From positions 1 to 54,167 of the forward strand of contig CANQDD010000017.1 in assembly GCA_947591315.1 (NCBI GenBank): DNA of 54,167 nucleotides. Direction: 5' to 3'. This document shows, in pieces, positions 26,059-34,774 of this stretch; positions within the stretch are counted from its first letter, which is position 1; every line of letters starts with the position of its first letter. The position numbers and the translations under genes are program-made. The notes under the pieces were generated by a model. It was given only the letters and a program-made list of their open reading frames with translations, made no database searches and was not told where the DNA came from. The stretch comes from an uncultured Clostridia bacterium. Lineage in GTDB: Bacteria > Bacillota > Clostridia > UBA1381.

Positions 26059-27663
26059 ATGGCAAAAAAAGAGGTAAAGTACCAGATAAGCATGGATAAA
26101 ATAATCAAGGCGGGGGAAATCGGGAAAAAGAAATTTATCCGTCTGCCCGATCCGACGCGCCTTCAGGACGGAGATTACCGCAAATATCTTATAAGGCGAA
26201 CGGTGATATATATTTTGCTGTCGGCGTTCTGCGTGGCGTTTCTGCTGCTTTTGTCGGCGTCCACAAGTCCCTTGTACGGCGATTACTGCGACGGCGACTC
26301 AAGCATTTTCATGGTAGTCGGCAAGGCGATAACGCAGGGACGCAGCGTGTACCGCGACGTTTTTGACCACAAGGGACCGATACTGTTTTATCTTAACGCG
26401 CTCGGCTTTGCGCTCACAGGCGGAAAGAGCGGCGTATTTATCGTGCAGTGCGTATTTTTGTCGCTCACGGCAATATTTATGTATAAGACGGCAAGAATTT
26501 TTACCAAAACCGTGCGTTCGCTTATTTGCGTCGTTTTTACGATACTCGCGTTCGCGGCGACGATAAGCGACGGAAATTTGAGCGAGGAATACTGCATGCT
26601 CATGTGCGTTATACCGATATATTTCGCGGTAAAGTATTTCGCGATAGCCGAAAACGAGCCGCACCCTCCGCTTTACTCGGCGGTTTACGGCGCGTGCTTC
26701 GCCGTCTGCGCGTTCATACGCATAAACAACGGCGTTATGATAGGCGGGGTTGTGCTCGTGACGCTTGTGACGGAATTTATAAGCGGACGCGCAAAGAGCG
26801 CGCTAATAAACCTTGCCGCAGTGATAGGCGGTATGGCGGCTGTCGCCGTGCCCGTATGTATATTTTTCGCGGCAAAGGGACTTCTGGGCGACATGATTTT
26901 CGCGACGTTTACGTTTAACTTCCTCTACGCCGCCGAGGGCGCGGAGCAGACGACTTCGCTTCTGTCGGTGCTTCTCAACTGGACGCTGCCGATAATCGCG
27001 CTTGTGGTTATATCGCTCATATTCGCGAAAAGGCTCGGCGCGAAGGTGGCGTCGCTCATAACGACGGTGTCTGTGTTCGCGCTTATACCGGCGCTCATGG
27101 GCTTCGCGTACACGCACTACTACACGACGCTCATACCGCTCATATCGCTTTACTGCGCCGTGTTCTTTTTCATCGCGACGCGGCATATAACGTTCTGGTC
27201 GGTGCTTTTGTGCGTGGCGATGATGTTCCCGCTGTCGGGATATTTTGTGAATATGTCGGGAAATGTCGCGCATTATGCTGATTTGCTTCAAAGGCAGCAG
27301 TCGCCGGAGGAGTACGGCGACACTCACACCGACGTGTACCGCAGCGCGAAAACGCTCTCCGCGCGCATACCGGAGGAGGACAGGGACAGCGTGTTCGGCT
27401 ACGACGTCGCCGCGGCGTGGTTTTTGGAGGCGGATATAATGCCGTGCTTCAGGCTTTTTACGCTTCAGGAGTCGTGGGCAGGTCATTACCCGGAGTTCGG
27501 GCGCGAGATCAACGAATTTATGCTTGAAACGCCGCCGAAGTGGGTTGTGATACACAATATAGATATAATAAAGAGCAGTCAGTTTTTGAAGATAATCGGG
27601 GACGGCTACGAGCTTGACGCGGAGTACGGCTACGACCTGCTTTACAAACGGCGCGGTTTGTGA
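26059..27663 (+). CDS. Multi-pass membrane protein of the GT-C (GT39-like) glycosyltransferase type
   Basis: The 534-residue protein has a basic cytoplasmic start, a TM helix near 48-68 followed by the outside loop YGDYCDGDSSIFMVVGKAI and VYRDVFDHKGPILFYLN, then about ten more hydrophobic segments to residue 400 and a soluble end. The D-x-D loop and the HKGP motif are common in GT39-like GT-C enzymes that use polyprenyl-phosphate sugars. The acceptor is unknown. It shares its plan, though little sequence, with 13817-15463. It is followed after 28 bases by the ROK gene. Confidence 0.75.
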   Translation: MAKKEVKYQISMDKIIKAGEIGKKKFIRLPDPTRLQDGDYRKYLIRRTVIYILLSAFCVAFLLLLSASTSPLYGDYCDGDSSIFMVVGKAITQGRSVYRDVFDHKGPILFYLNALGFALTGGKSGVFIVQCVFLSLTAIFMYKTARIFTKTVRSLICVVFTILAFAATISDGNLSEEYCMLMCVIPIYFAVKYFAIAENEPHPPLYSAVYGACFAVCAFIRINNGVMIGGVVLVTLVTEFISGRAKSALINLAAVIGGMAAVAVPVCIFFAAKGLLGDMIFATFTFNFLYAAEGAEQTTSLLSVLLNWTLPIIALVVISLIFAKRLGAKVASLITTVSVFALIPALMGFAYTHYYTTLIPLISLYCAVFFFIATRHITFWSVLLCVAMMFPLSGYFVNMSGNVAHYADLLQRQQSPEEYGDTHTDVYRSAKTLSARIPEEDRDSVFGYDVAAAWFLEADIMPCFRLFTLQESWAGHYPEFGREINEFMLETPPKWVVIHNIDIIKSSQFLKIIGDGYELDAEYGYDLLYKRRGL

Positions 27664-27691
27664 CATAATACAGGTATAAGGAGTTTTTGCA

Positions 27692-28639
27692 ATGTATATA
27701 GGAATTGATTTGGGCGGCACGAACATTGCCGTCGGACTTGTGGACGAGAGAGGCAGGATAATAAAAAAGGACAGCGCGCCGACGCGCCGCGAGCGCGGCT
27801 ATGAGGAAATAGTGCGCGATATGGCGTCTCTTGCGAGGTGCGTGGCGCGCGAGAGCGGTCACAGCATGAGCGAGGTCAAAGCGATAGGCATAGGCAGCCC
27901 GGGGACGGTGGATAATTCGCGCGGCATGGTGGTGTACGCGAACAACCTTAAAATGGATCACGCGCCGATAGCCGCCGAAATGCGGAAATACTTCGACCTT
28001 CCGGTAAACCTCGAAAACGACGCGAACGCGGCGGCGTACGGTGAGTATATCGCGACGGGCAAGAACGCGTCGAGCTTTGTGTTTATGACGCTCGGCACGG
28101 GCGTGGGCGGCGGTATAATTCTGGACGGCAAGATATACCGCGGCTTTAACGGCGCGGGCGCGGAAATAGGTCACACGACGATAGTCATGGGCGGCAAAAA
28201 ATGCACCTGCGGCAGACGCGGCTGCCTTGAAATGTACGCGTCTGTAACGGCTCTAAAGGCGCTGACGGAGGAGTCGCGCAAAAGATACCCGCGTTCGCTC
28301 ATAAACGACTGGGCGCGCAGACGCGGACACGTGAGCGGCAGAACGGCGTTTGAGTGCGCGAAGGAGGGCGACGAGGCGGCAAGGCTCGTCAAGGAGCAGT
28401 ATATACGTTCCGTTGCGGTCGGCGTGTGCAATATGATAAACGTATTTCAGCCGGAGATTTTCGTGATAGGCGGCGGAATAAGCCGCGAGGGTGACGGGCT
28501 GCTCCTGCCGATACGCGAATATGTCGAAAAGAACGACTACAACAAGCACATGCCGAAAACGGAAATAAGAATAGCGAAGCTGTACAATGACGCGGGAATA
28601 GTCGGCGCGGCGCTGTCGGCTAAACGGGAGGATAAATGA
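27692..28639 (+). CDS. ROK-family sugar kinase (glucokinase type)
   Basis: The 315-residue protein has the ATP-binding IDLGGTNIAVGLVD start, the catalytic LENDANAAAYGEY segment, LGTGVGGGIILDG, and the ROK zinc signature with GHTTI and CTCGRRGCLEMYAS. ROK kinases of this type phosphorylate glucose or related hexoses at C6. No DNA-binding domain is present, so it is an enzyme rather than a NagC-type regulator. Its stop overlaps the GH88 start by four bases, so the two are translated together; a kinase that charges a sugar released by the GH88 enzyme is a fair guess. Confidence 0.9.
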   Translation: MYIGIDLGGTNIAVGLVDERGRIIKKDSAPTRRERGYEEIVRDMASLARCVARESGHSMSEVKAIGIGSPGTVDNSRGMVVYANNLKMDHAPIAAEMRKYFDLPVNLENDANAAAYGEYIATGKNASSFVFMTLGTGVGGGIILDGKIYRGFNGAGAEIGHTTIVMGGKKCTCGRRGCLEMYASVTALKALTEESRKRYPRSLINDWARRRGHVSGRTAFECAKEGDEAARLVKEQYIRSVAVGVCNMINVFQPEIFVIGGGISREGDGLLLPIREYVEKNDYNKHMPKTEIRIAKLYNDAGIVGAALSAKREDK

Positions 28640-29766
28640 TGTATAATTTAAGCGGCACAGACAGAGCGTGGGTAAACGAAACGTGGGAAAAGCTTGATAA
28701 AAAGCTCAAAACCGTGAGCGTGCGCAGCAGAAACAAAATACCGTACACCGCCGTGAACGGCGTGCATAACGATATGGTAAAGGACGACGTTACGTGGTGG
28801 ACGAACGGCTTCTGGGCGGGGCTTATGTGGCTCATGTACGTTGACACGCATGACGGGCGTTACAGGGAAACGGCTGAAAGAGCCGAGCAGCTTCTTGACG
28901 CGGCGTTTGAGGAGTACGACAAGCTCCACCACGACGTGGGTTTTATGTGGCTTTTGTCGAGCGGCGCGAACTACCGCATTACGGGCAACAAAAAGTCGCG
29001 GCTGCGCGTTTTGTACGCGGCTGACACGCTCATGGCGCGCTACAACGCGGAGGGTAAGTTTATCCGCTCGTGGAACGGCGACGACAACAAGGGCTGGGTC
29101 ATTATCGACAGCATGATGAACATACCGCTCCTTTACATGTCGGGCGCGGAGCATGACGATCCGCGTTACCGCTATGTCGCCGAGAACCACGCCGACACGC
29201 TTTTGAAAACGCATATCCGTGACGACGGTTCGGTGAACCACATCGTAAATCTCGACCTTAAAACGGGCGAGGTCATAGAGAGTATCGGCGGTCAGGGCTA
29301 CGAAACCGGCTCGTCCTGGTCGCGCGGTCAAAGCTGGGCGGTGTACGGCTACGTTTTGAGCTATATCCGCACCGGCAAACAAATATATCTCGACACCGCG
29401 AAAAAGGCCGCGCACTATTTTATCGCGGCTGTCGCGGCTACCGGTTACGTGCCGCGCTCGGACTTCCGCGCGCCGGACGAGACGATAATCGACACGACTG
29501 CCGGAGCGTGCGCCGCGTGCGGACTTATAGAGATTGCGAACAATGTCGGCGGGTACGAGAAGAAAATGTACCTCGCCGCGGCTCTTAAAATACTTAAAGC
29601 GCTCGAAAAATACTGCGATTTTACCGACGGTAACGACTCTGTTCTGCAAATGGGAACGGAGGCGTATCCGCGTGAGTGCGGCAGACACATACCGATAATA
29701 TACGGCGATTACTTCTTTGCCGAGGCGCTTTACAAGCTGCGCGGCAACGATTTGCTTTTCTGGTAA
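28636..29766 (+). CDS. GH88 unsaturated uronyl hydrolase
   Basis: GH88/GH105-type enzymes remove the 4,5-unsaturated uronic acid left by polysaccharide lyases. The 376-residue protein has the two acidic residues expected from the Bacillus GH88 enzyme: Asp100 in LHHDVGFMW and Asp158 in VIIDSMMNIPLLY, and it has the SRGQSWAVYGY and RDFRAP-like (SDFRAPDE) segments of the alpha/alpha-barrel. No signal peptide is visible, so it should act in the cytoplasm on imported oligosaccharides. Two ATGs (28636, 28639) are possible; the second is better spaced from GGGAGG. A polysaccharide lyase that could make the substrate is at 34775-38041. Confidence 0.9.
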   Translation: MMYNLSGTDRAWVNETWEKLDKKLKTVSVRSRNKIPYTAVNGVHNDMVKDDVTWWTNGFWAGLMWLMYVDTHDGRYRETAERAEQLLDAAFEEYDKLHHDVGFMWLLSSGANYRITGNKKSRLRVLYAADTLMARYNAEGKFIRSWNGDDNKGWVIIDSMMNIPLLYMSGAEHDDPRYRYVAENHADTLLKTHIRDDGSVNHIVNLDLKTGEVIESIGGQGYETGSSWSRGQSWAVYGYVLSYIRTGKQIYLDTAKKAAHYFIAAVAATGYVPRSDFRAPDETIIDTTAGACAACGLIEIANNVGGYEKKMYLAAALKILKALEKYCDFTDGNDSVLQMGTEAYPRECGRHIPIIYGDYFFAEALYKLRGNDLLFW

Positions 29767-29787
29767 TTCACGGACGGAGGCGGGACA

Positions 29788-31308
29788 ATGGAAAGAAAAT
29801 ATATAGCGATAGATTTGAAATCGTTCTACGCCTCCGCGGAATGCGCCGAGCGCGGACTTGATCCGCTCAAAACAAATCTCGTCGTCGCGGACGAGAGCCG
29901 CACCGAAAAGACGATATGCCTCGCGGTGTCGCCGTCGCTTAAAGCCTACGGCATACCCGGCAGAGCGCGGCTTTTCGAGGTCGTGTCTAAGGTTAAGGAG
30001 GTAAACGCTAAACGCCTTAAATCCGCGCCCAATGGCGCTTTTAAGGGCGAGTCGTTCGACGATACGGAGCTTAAAAACGACGCGTCGCTTGCCGTGTCGT
30101 ACATTACGGCTGTGCCGCGCATGGCGCTTTACATGGAGTACAGCAAGCGGATATACGGCATATATATGCGGTTTTTCGCGCCCGAGGATATTATAGTGTA
30201 CTCGGTGGACGAGGTTTTTATCGATGTTACGTCCTACCTCAAAACATACGCACTGTCGCCGCGCGACTTGACTGTAAAGGTGGTGCGCGAGGTGCTTAAA
30301 GCCACGGGCATAACCGCCACGGCGGGTATCGGTACAAACCTGTATCTCGCGAAGGTCGCGATGGATATTGTGGCGAAGCATATCGAGCCGGACAGCGACG
30401 GCGTGAGGATTGCCGAGCTTGACGAAATGTCGTACCGCCGCATATTGTGGGAACACCGACCGATAACCGACTTCTGGCGCGTCGGCAGAGGCTACGCGCG
30501 CAAGCTGGAAAAAAACGGTATGTATACCATGGGCGACGTGGCGCGCTGCTCCTTGGGCAAGCCGAACGAATTTTACAACGAGGACTTATTGTACAAGCTG
30601 TTCGGCGTGAACGCGGAACTCCTGATCGACCACGCGTGGGGCTGGGAACCGTGTACCGTCGGGGACGTGCGGGCGTACGAGCCGGAAAATCATTCCGTCG
30701 GCTCAGGGCAGGTGCTTCACTGCCCGTATGACGCGGTGAAGGGAAGGCTCATCGTGCGCGAAATGGCAGACCTGCTCGTGCTCGATTTGGTGGACAAGCG
30801 GCTCGTGACCGACCGTATGGTGCTGACCGTGGGATATGACATTGAAAATCTCTCGACCGACGAAAAACGCCGCGCGTACAAGGGTGAGGTCACGACCGAC
30901 CACTACGGCAGAAAAGTGCCGAAGCACGCGCACGGTACGGTAAATCTCGGCTGTAAAACATCGTCAACGCGGCTTATAACGGACGCTGTTATGGAATTAT
31001 ACGACAGAATAATTGATCCGAAGCTGCTCATAAGACGCGTGAACCTTGTCGCGGAGCGCGTCGTGAGCGAGGACAGTCTGCCGCCGAAAAAGGAATACGA
31101 GCAACTTGACCTTTTCACCGATTACGGTGAGGAGGATAAAAGGCGCGAAGCGGAAAAACGCGCCGAGATAAAAGAGAAAAATATGCAGCACGCGCTGTTG
31201 GACATAAAGAAAAAGTACGGCAAAAACGCCGTCATAAAGGGTATGAATTTGGAGGAGGGCGGCACCGCCATGGACCGCAACAGGCAGATTGGAGGTCATA
31301 AGGCGTGA
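29788..31308 (+). CDS. Y-family DNA polymerase (UmuC/UvrX-like)
   Basis: Y-family polymerases copy past damaged bases. The 506-residue protein begins ERKYIAIDLKSFYASAEC with metal ligand Asp9 and has the SVDEVFIDVT motif with the second acidic set near residue 137. TATAGIGTNLYLAKVAMD is the HhH region, and a beta-clamp-binding motif EQLDLF lies near residue 452. Its size and its partner gene are those of the YqjW/UvrX group of Firmicutes rather than DinB. It overlaps the YolD-like gene by four bases (GTGA). The ribosome site GGAGG is well placed. Confidence 0.92.
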   Translation: MERKYIAIDLKSFYASAECAERGLDPLKTNLVVADESRTEKTICLAVSPSLKAYGIPGRARLFEVVSKVKEVNAKRLKSAPNGAFKGESFDDTELKNDASLAVSYITAVPRMALYMEYSKRIYGIYMRFFAPEDIIVYSVDEVFIDVTSYLKTYALSPRDLTVKVVREVLKATGITATAGIGTNLYLAKVAMDIVAKHIEPDSDGVRIAELDEMSYRRILWEHRPITDFWRVGRGYARKLEKNGMYTMGDVARCSLGKPNEFYNEDLLYKLFGVNAELLIDHAWGWEPCTVGDVRAYEPENHSVGSGQVLHCPYDAVKGRLIVREMADLLVLDLVDKRLVTDRMVLTVGYDIENLSTDEKRRAYKGEVTTDHYGRKVPKHAHGTVNLGCKTSSTRLITDAVMELYDRIIDPKLLIRRVNLVAERVVSEDSLPPKKEYEQLDLFTDYGEEDKRREAEKRAEIKEKNMQHALLDIKKKYGKNAVIKGMNLEEGGTAMDRNRQIGGHKA

Positions 31309-31712
31309 GATACGACGATATAATAAACCTCCCGCACCACATCTCAAAAAAGCACGCGCATATGTCAATGGCTGACAGGGCGGCGCAGTTTTCGCCGTTT
31401 ATGGCGCTTGTGGGCTTTGACGGCGAGGTCAGCGAAATGCAGAGGCTCACCGATAAAAAAACGGAGCTTTCGGAGAGTGAAAAAGAGGTCATAAACGAAA
31501 AACTTATGCTGCTTGCCGAAAATATACGCGAAAAGCCGTATGCCGCGATAACGTACTTCGTGCCGGACGGCAAAAAGGCGGGCGGCGCGTACGTGACAGC
31601 CGAGGGACGGATAAAACGCGTAAACGAATACGAAAAAAGCGTGACAATGGCTGACAGACGTGTTATAATAATGGAAGATATTGCAGATATTAAGCTAAGC
31701 GAAAGGAGATAA
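31305..31712 (+). CDS. YolD-like protein
   Basis: The 135-residue protein begins at a GTG that overlaps the polymerase stop. It has the family core KKHAHMSMADRAAQFSPF followed by ALVGFDGEV, and a C-terminal beta-rich half with GRIKRVNEYEKSVTMADRR. YolD-like genes are nearly always paired with UvrX-type polymerases and are thought to act with them in SOS mutagenesis. I see no clear LexA box in the short upstream gap. Confidence 0.88.
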   Translation: MRYDDIINLPHHISKKHAHMSMADRAAQFSPFMALVGFDGEVSEMQRLTDKKTELSESEKEVINEKLMLLAENIREKPYAAITYFVPDGKKAGGAYVTAEGRIKRVNEYEKSVTMADRRVIIMEDIADIKLSERR

Positions 31713-31714
31713 TT

Positions 31715-32581
31715 ATGAGCGCGAAGGTTTACTTTTCAAAAAATATAACGCCCGACGAGGTTATACGGCTGTATAACGCGGTCGGCAAGGAGCTTGCGGG
31801 TAAGGTCGCCGTGAAGATCCATTCGGGTGAGGAGGGCAATCAAAATTTCTTAAAGCCCGACTTCTGGAAGGGAATAGTTGACGCTGTAAAGGGTACTGCC
31901 GTTGAGTGCAACACCGCTTACGACGGCGCAAGAAACACCACGCCGAAGCATTTGAAGCTTATCAAAAAGCATGGCTGGGAGGACTATTTCGATTTTGATT
32001 TAATGGATGCCGAAGGCCCCGACGCGGAGATACCCGTCGAGAACGGTGCGAGAATGAAGAAGGATATAGTCGGTAAAAATCTTTTGAATTACGACTCCAT
32101 GCTTGTGCTGGCGCATTTCAAAGGTCACCCGATGGGCGGCTTCGGCGGCTCGCTAAAGCAGCTTGCGATAGGCTGCGCGTCGTCGAAGGGTAAAAATCTT
32201 ATCCACGGCGGCGGAGATCTCAGCAAGGCGTGGATATGCGGACAGGACGAGTTTCTGGAGGCTATGGCTGATGCGGCGTGCGCCGTTGCGAAGCATTTTA
32301 ACGGAAATATCGTGTATATAAACGTGATGAAAAATCTGTCGGTCGACTGCGACTGCTGCGCCGTGGCGGAGGATCCGTGCATGAAGGATATAGGCATACT
32401 CGCGTCCGACGATCCGATAGCGATAGACAAGGCGTGTCTCGATTTGATTTACGCCGCGAAGGACGATCCCGGTCAGGCGCATTTTCTCGAAAGGGTGGAG
32501 AGCATGAACGGCGCTCACACGATCGAGGCGGCGGCAAAGCTCGGTTTCGGCACGACAGATTACGAGCTTGTCGAGATTTAG
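31715..32581 (+). CDS. DUF362-type protein without ferredoxin domain
   Basis: The 288-residue protein has the DUF362 core (VAVKIHSGEEGN, LVLAHFKGHPMGGFGGSLKQLAIGCAS, DDPIAIDKACLDLI). Larger members add a 2[4Fe-4S] ferredoxin domain between these parts; here only a short Cys group, VDCDCCAVAEDPC, is present near residue 208, so an iron-sulphur role is uncertain. The function of the family is not known. AAAGGAG lies before the ATG and the gene begins two bases after the YolD stop, making a three-gene run. Confidence 0.82.
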   Translation: MSAKVYFSKNITPDEVIRLYNAVGKELAGKVAVKIHSGEEGNQNFLKPDFWKGIVDAVKGTAVECNTAYDGARNTTPKHLKLIKKHGWEDYFDFDLMDAEGPDAEIPVENGARMKKDIVGKNLLNYDSMLVLAHFKGHPMGGFGGSLKQLAIGCASSKGKNLIHGGGDLSKAWICGQDEFLEAMADAACAVAKHFNGNIVYINVMKNLSVDCDCCAVAEDPCMKDIGILASDDPIAIDKACLDLIYAAKDDPGQAHFLERVESMNGAHTIEAAAKLGFGTTDYELVEI

Positions 32582-32646
32582 CGTAAAGCGGTTTTAAGAG
32601 AAAAAATCGGCGTATGAAAATTTTTTCAAAAACCGATTTTTTTCTC

Positions 32647-32675
32647 TTGACAACCCGGTTTTTTTGTGGTATTAT
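32647..32675 (+). promoter_or_regulatory. Promoter of tRNA-Glu
   Basis: Consensus TTGACA (32647-32652), 17-base spacer, TATTAT (32670-32675), ending 14 bases before the tRNA. Confidence 0.85.
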
Positions 32676-32688
32676 ATATAAGCTGTAC

Positions 32689-32763
32689 GGCTCGTTGGTC
32701 AAGCGGTTAAGACTCCGGCCTCTCACGCCGGCAACGCGGGTTCGATTCCCGCACGAGTCACCA
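32689..32763 (+). tRNA. tRNA-Glu (anticodon CUC)
   Basis: 75 bases including an encoded CCA. The acceptor stem GGCTCGT pairs with ACGAGTC, the anticodon stem CCGGC/GCCGG encloses loop CTCTCAC with anticodon CTC, and the T arm is GCGGG-TTCGATT-CCCGC. The minor CUC isoacceptor reads GAG. A promoter and a terminator flank it, so it is a stand-alone unit. Confidence 0.95.
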
Positions 32764-32764
32764 A

Positions 32765-32793
32765 AACCCGACATGAAAGTGTCGGGTTTTTTG
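32765..32793 (+). terminator. Terminator after tRNA-Glu
   Basis: AACCCGACA (32765-32773) pairs with TGTCGGGTT (32780-32788), followed by a T run. Confidence 0.9.
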
Positions 32794-32798
32794 TGCGG

Positions 32799-32826
32799 TT
32801 GGCAATTTGAGATGAAGTGATATAAT
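32799..32826 (+). promoter_or_regulatory. Promoter of the PBECR-like gene
   Basis: TTGGCA (32799-32804), 16-base spacer, TATAAT (32821-32826). It begins right after the tRNA terminator, giving the gene its own transcript. Confidence 0.62.
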
Positions 32827-32860
32827 AGAAGCAAAGAATGTCGAAACGGCGGTAAGTATA

Positions 32861-33238
32861 GTGAATTATGTTGGGAAAATTGACAGGGAAATATATAAGT
32901 GTATTACAGAAAATATAATTACGGATGATGTAGTTGTTACTGACGAACGAATAGAGCATATACAGGAAAATCATCCAAACGACTATGAACGCTATTATTC
33001 ATATATACCGAATATTATAGCCGAACCCGATTACATTATTAAAGCGAACAAACCAAATACCGGAGTTGTTTTGAAGGAAATACCGGAAACCAATGAAAAA
33101 TTTAAATTGATACTTAGATTAAAAACAGATAAAGACCCCATGGATTATAAAAATTCAGTCATTTCTTTCTGGAAAATCGGTGAGGATACATGGAAAAAAA
33201 CAATAAAAAATAAAAAGATACTTTACAAACACAAATAA
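32861..33238 (+). CDS. PBECR-like putative nuclease (phage Barnase-EndoU-ColicinE5/D-RelE-like fold)
   Basis: The 125-residue protein, starting at GTG, contains VTDERIEHIQENHPNDYERY and then IIAEPDYIIKAN and GVVLKEI, which match the PBECR group of small nuclease-like domains common in prophages and mobile elements. A C-terminal basic tail (KKTIKNKKILYKHK) would suit RNA binding. The coding sequence is visibly richer in A and T than its neighbours, a sign of transfer. No antitoxin-like partner ORF is adjacent. Family membership is by pattern recognition and activity is inferred. Confidence 0.6.
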   Translation: MNYVGKIDREIYKCITENIITDDVVVTDERIEHIQENHPNDYERYYSYIPNIIAEPDYIIKANKPNTGVVLKEIPETNEKFKLILRLKTDKDPMDYKNSVISFWKIGEDTWKKTIKNKKILYKHK

Positions 33239-33250
33239 ATTTGATATAAT
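33222..33250 (+). promoter_or_regulatory. Promoter with no following ORF
   Basis: TTTACA (33222-33227), 17-base spacer, TATAAT (33245-33250), overlapping the end of the PBECR-like gene. The next plus-strand feature is the hairpin at 33369-33396, so it should drive an RNA of about 140 bases. Confidence 0.65.
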
Positions 33251-33256
33251 ATGAGT

Positions 33257-33400
33257 AAGATAAAAGGGACTTTGAGGTGAAAAGTGCGTCCTCATACGCC
33301 GCGTGCAAAAAGCAACGGGCAAAAGAGATGTCGGGAGTGACGCTCCGACCAAAGCCTACTTTGAACTGAAACCGCTTTGAGAAATCAAGGCGGTTTCTTT
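33257..33400 (+). ncRNA. Candidate small RNA of unknown class
   Basis: This promoter-to-terminator unit has no ORF beyond 9 codons. Foldable parts are GTCGGGAG/CTCCGAC (near 33333-33351), CAAAG/CTTTG (near 33353-33365) and the terminator. The GC content is higher than in the adjacent AT-rich gene. I could not match it to a riboswitch, 6S, SRP or tmRNA. It could also be a decayed leader. Confidence 0.4.
33369..33400 (+). terminator. Terminator of the candidate small RNA
   Basis: AAACCGCTTTGA (33369-33380) pairs with TCAAGGCGGTTT (33385-33396) with one bulge, followed by CTTTT. Confidence 0.82.
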
Positions 33401-33407
33401 TGCAAAC

Positions 33408-33445
33408 AAAAACACCGCACGGATATCAATCTGTGCGGTGTTTGT
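33408..33445 (-). terminator. Terminator of glyA
   Basis: AACACCGCAC (33411-33420) pairs with GTGCGGTGTT (33433-33442); on the minus strand it is followed by TTTTGTTT. Confidence 0.85.
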
Positions 33446-33452
33446 ATGCGTA

Positions 33453-34694
33453 TTACTTATACAGCGGATACTTATCGCAGAGAGCCTTAACCCTTGCCCG
33501 TACCTCGTCCTTTGTACCCTCGAAGTCCTTTATGGTCATGGCGATAAGCTTACCTATCTCAACCATATCGTTCTCCTTAAAGCCGCGCGACGTCGACGCG
33601 GGAGTGCCTATTCTCAGACCGCTCGTAATGAACGGGCTTTTCGTGTCGAACGGGATAGCGTTCTTGTTGACGGTGATACCGACCTCGTCGAGCATGTGTT
33701 CCGCGTCCTTACCGGTAACGCCGGTGTCGGTGAGATCCAAAAGCATGAGGTGGTTGTCCGTACCGCCCGAAACAAGCTTAAATCCCTCGTCCTGAAGCGT
33801 TTTGGCGAGCACCGCCGCGTTCTTTACGACCTGCTTCGCGTACTCCTTAAAGCTCGGTTCGAGCGCTTCCTTAAAGCATACCGCCTTTGCCGCGATCGTG
33901 TGCATCAAAGGTCCGCCCTGAATACCGGGGAATATAGCCTTGTTGATTTTCTTCGCAAGCTCCTCGTCGTTCGTGAGGATAAGACCGCCTCTCGGACCGC
34001 GCAGCGTCTTGTGCGTGGTCGTTGTAACAACGTCCGCGTACGGCATAGGTGAGGGGTGCTCGCCCGCCGCGACAAGACCTGCGATGTGCGCCATGTCAAC
34101 CATGAAATACGCGCCGACTTCCTTCGCGATTTCGGCGAACTTCTCAAAGTCGATAACTCTCGGGTACGCGCTTGCGCCCGCGAGAATGAGCTTCGGCTTA
34201 TGCTCCAAAGCAAGAGCGCGAACCTCGTCATAGTCTATCGTGTTCGTGTCCTCCGTAACGCCGTAGGGGACAATGTTAAAATATTTACCCGACATATTTA
34301 CGGGCGAGCCGTGGCTCAAATGACCGCCGTGCGCAAGGCTCATCGAAAGAACCGTGTCGCCGGGCGTAAGCAGCGCGAAGAACACAGCCATATTAGCCTG
34401 CGCGCCGCTGTGCGCCTGCACGTTCGCAAAGCCCGCGTTAAACAGCTTTTTCGCTCTCTCTATCGCGAGCGTCTCAACAACGTCAACATACTCGCAGCCG
34501 CCGTAGTAACGCTTGCCGGGGTAACCCTCCGCGTACTTGTTTGTGAGCGGCGAGCCGTTAGCCTCCATGATACGCTCCGAAACAAAGTTTTCCGACGCGA
34601 TAAGCTCGATTTTATTGTTCTGACGATTAGTCTCGTCCTGGATAGCCGCGTAAACCTCGGGGTCAAACGACTTCATCTTCTCGTATTTTTCCAT
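33453..34694 (-). CDS. glyA: Serine hydroxymethyltransferase
   Basis: GlyA interconverts serine and glycine with tetrahydrofolate, feeding one-carbon metabolism. The 413-residue protein has the family start with [12 protein letters not shown], the glycine-rich HGGHLSHG segment, and the PLP-binding Lys229 in [17 protein letters not shown] start at 34694 ([10 protein letters not shown]), with AAAGGAAA upstream; the ATG at 34724 overlaps the promoter region's transcript start. It has its own promoter and terminator and is a single-gene unit. Confidence 0.96.
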   Translation of the reverse strand: MEKYEKMKSFDPEVYAAIQDETNRQNNKIELIASENFVSERIMEANGSPLTNKYAEGYPGKRYYGGCEYVDVVETLAIERAKKLFNAGFANVQAHSGAQANMAVFFALLTPGDTVLSMSLAHGGHLSHGSPVNMSGKYFNIVPYGVTEDTNTIDYDEVRALALEHKPKLILAGASAYPRVIDFEKFAEIAKEVGAYFMVDMAHIAGLVAAGEHPSPMPYADVVTTTTHKTLRGPRGGLILTNDEELAKKINKAIFPGIQGGPLMHTIAAKAVCFKEALEPSFKEYAKQVVKNAAVLAKTLQDEGFKLVSGGTDNHLMLLDLTDTGVTGKDAEHMLDEVGITVNKNAIPFDTKSPFITSGLRIGTPASTSRGFKENDMVEIGKLIAMTIKDFEGTKDEVRARVKALCDKYPLYK

Positions 34695-34729
34695 ATTTGT
34701 GTTTCCTTTCTGAATATTACTCATGCTAC

Positions 34730-34758
34730 ATTATATAGTGTATCGCGCAAAAGTGCAA
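34730..34758 (-). promoter_or_regulatory. Promoter of glyA
   Basis: On the minus strand TTGCAC (34758-34753), 17-base spacer, TATAAT (34735-34730). Confidence 0.75.
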
Positions 34759-34774
34759 GAGTTTTGTCACAATT

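Noticed and set aside
28648..30456. A 602-codon open frame on the minus strand across the GH88 and polymerase genes
   Set aside because: It is antisense to two genes with intact catalytic motifs, has a biased Arg/Val/His composition, no ribosome site and no recognisable domain; it arises from GC-rich third positions on the coding strand.
32689..32763. tRNA-Glu as an attachment site for an integrated element in this window
   Set aside because: I saw no second copy of its 3' end downstream and no integrase gene, so there is no direct evidence.
33222..33400. A riboswitch controlling glyA
   Set aside because: The unit is on the opposite strand and lies downstream of the glyA 3' end, so it cannot be its leader.
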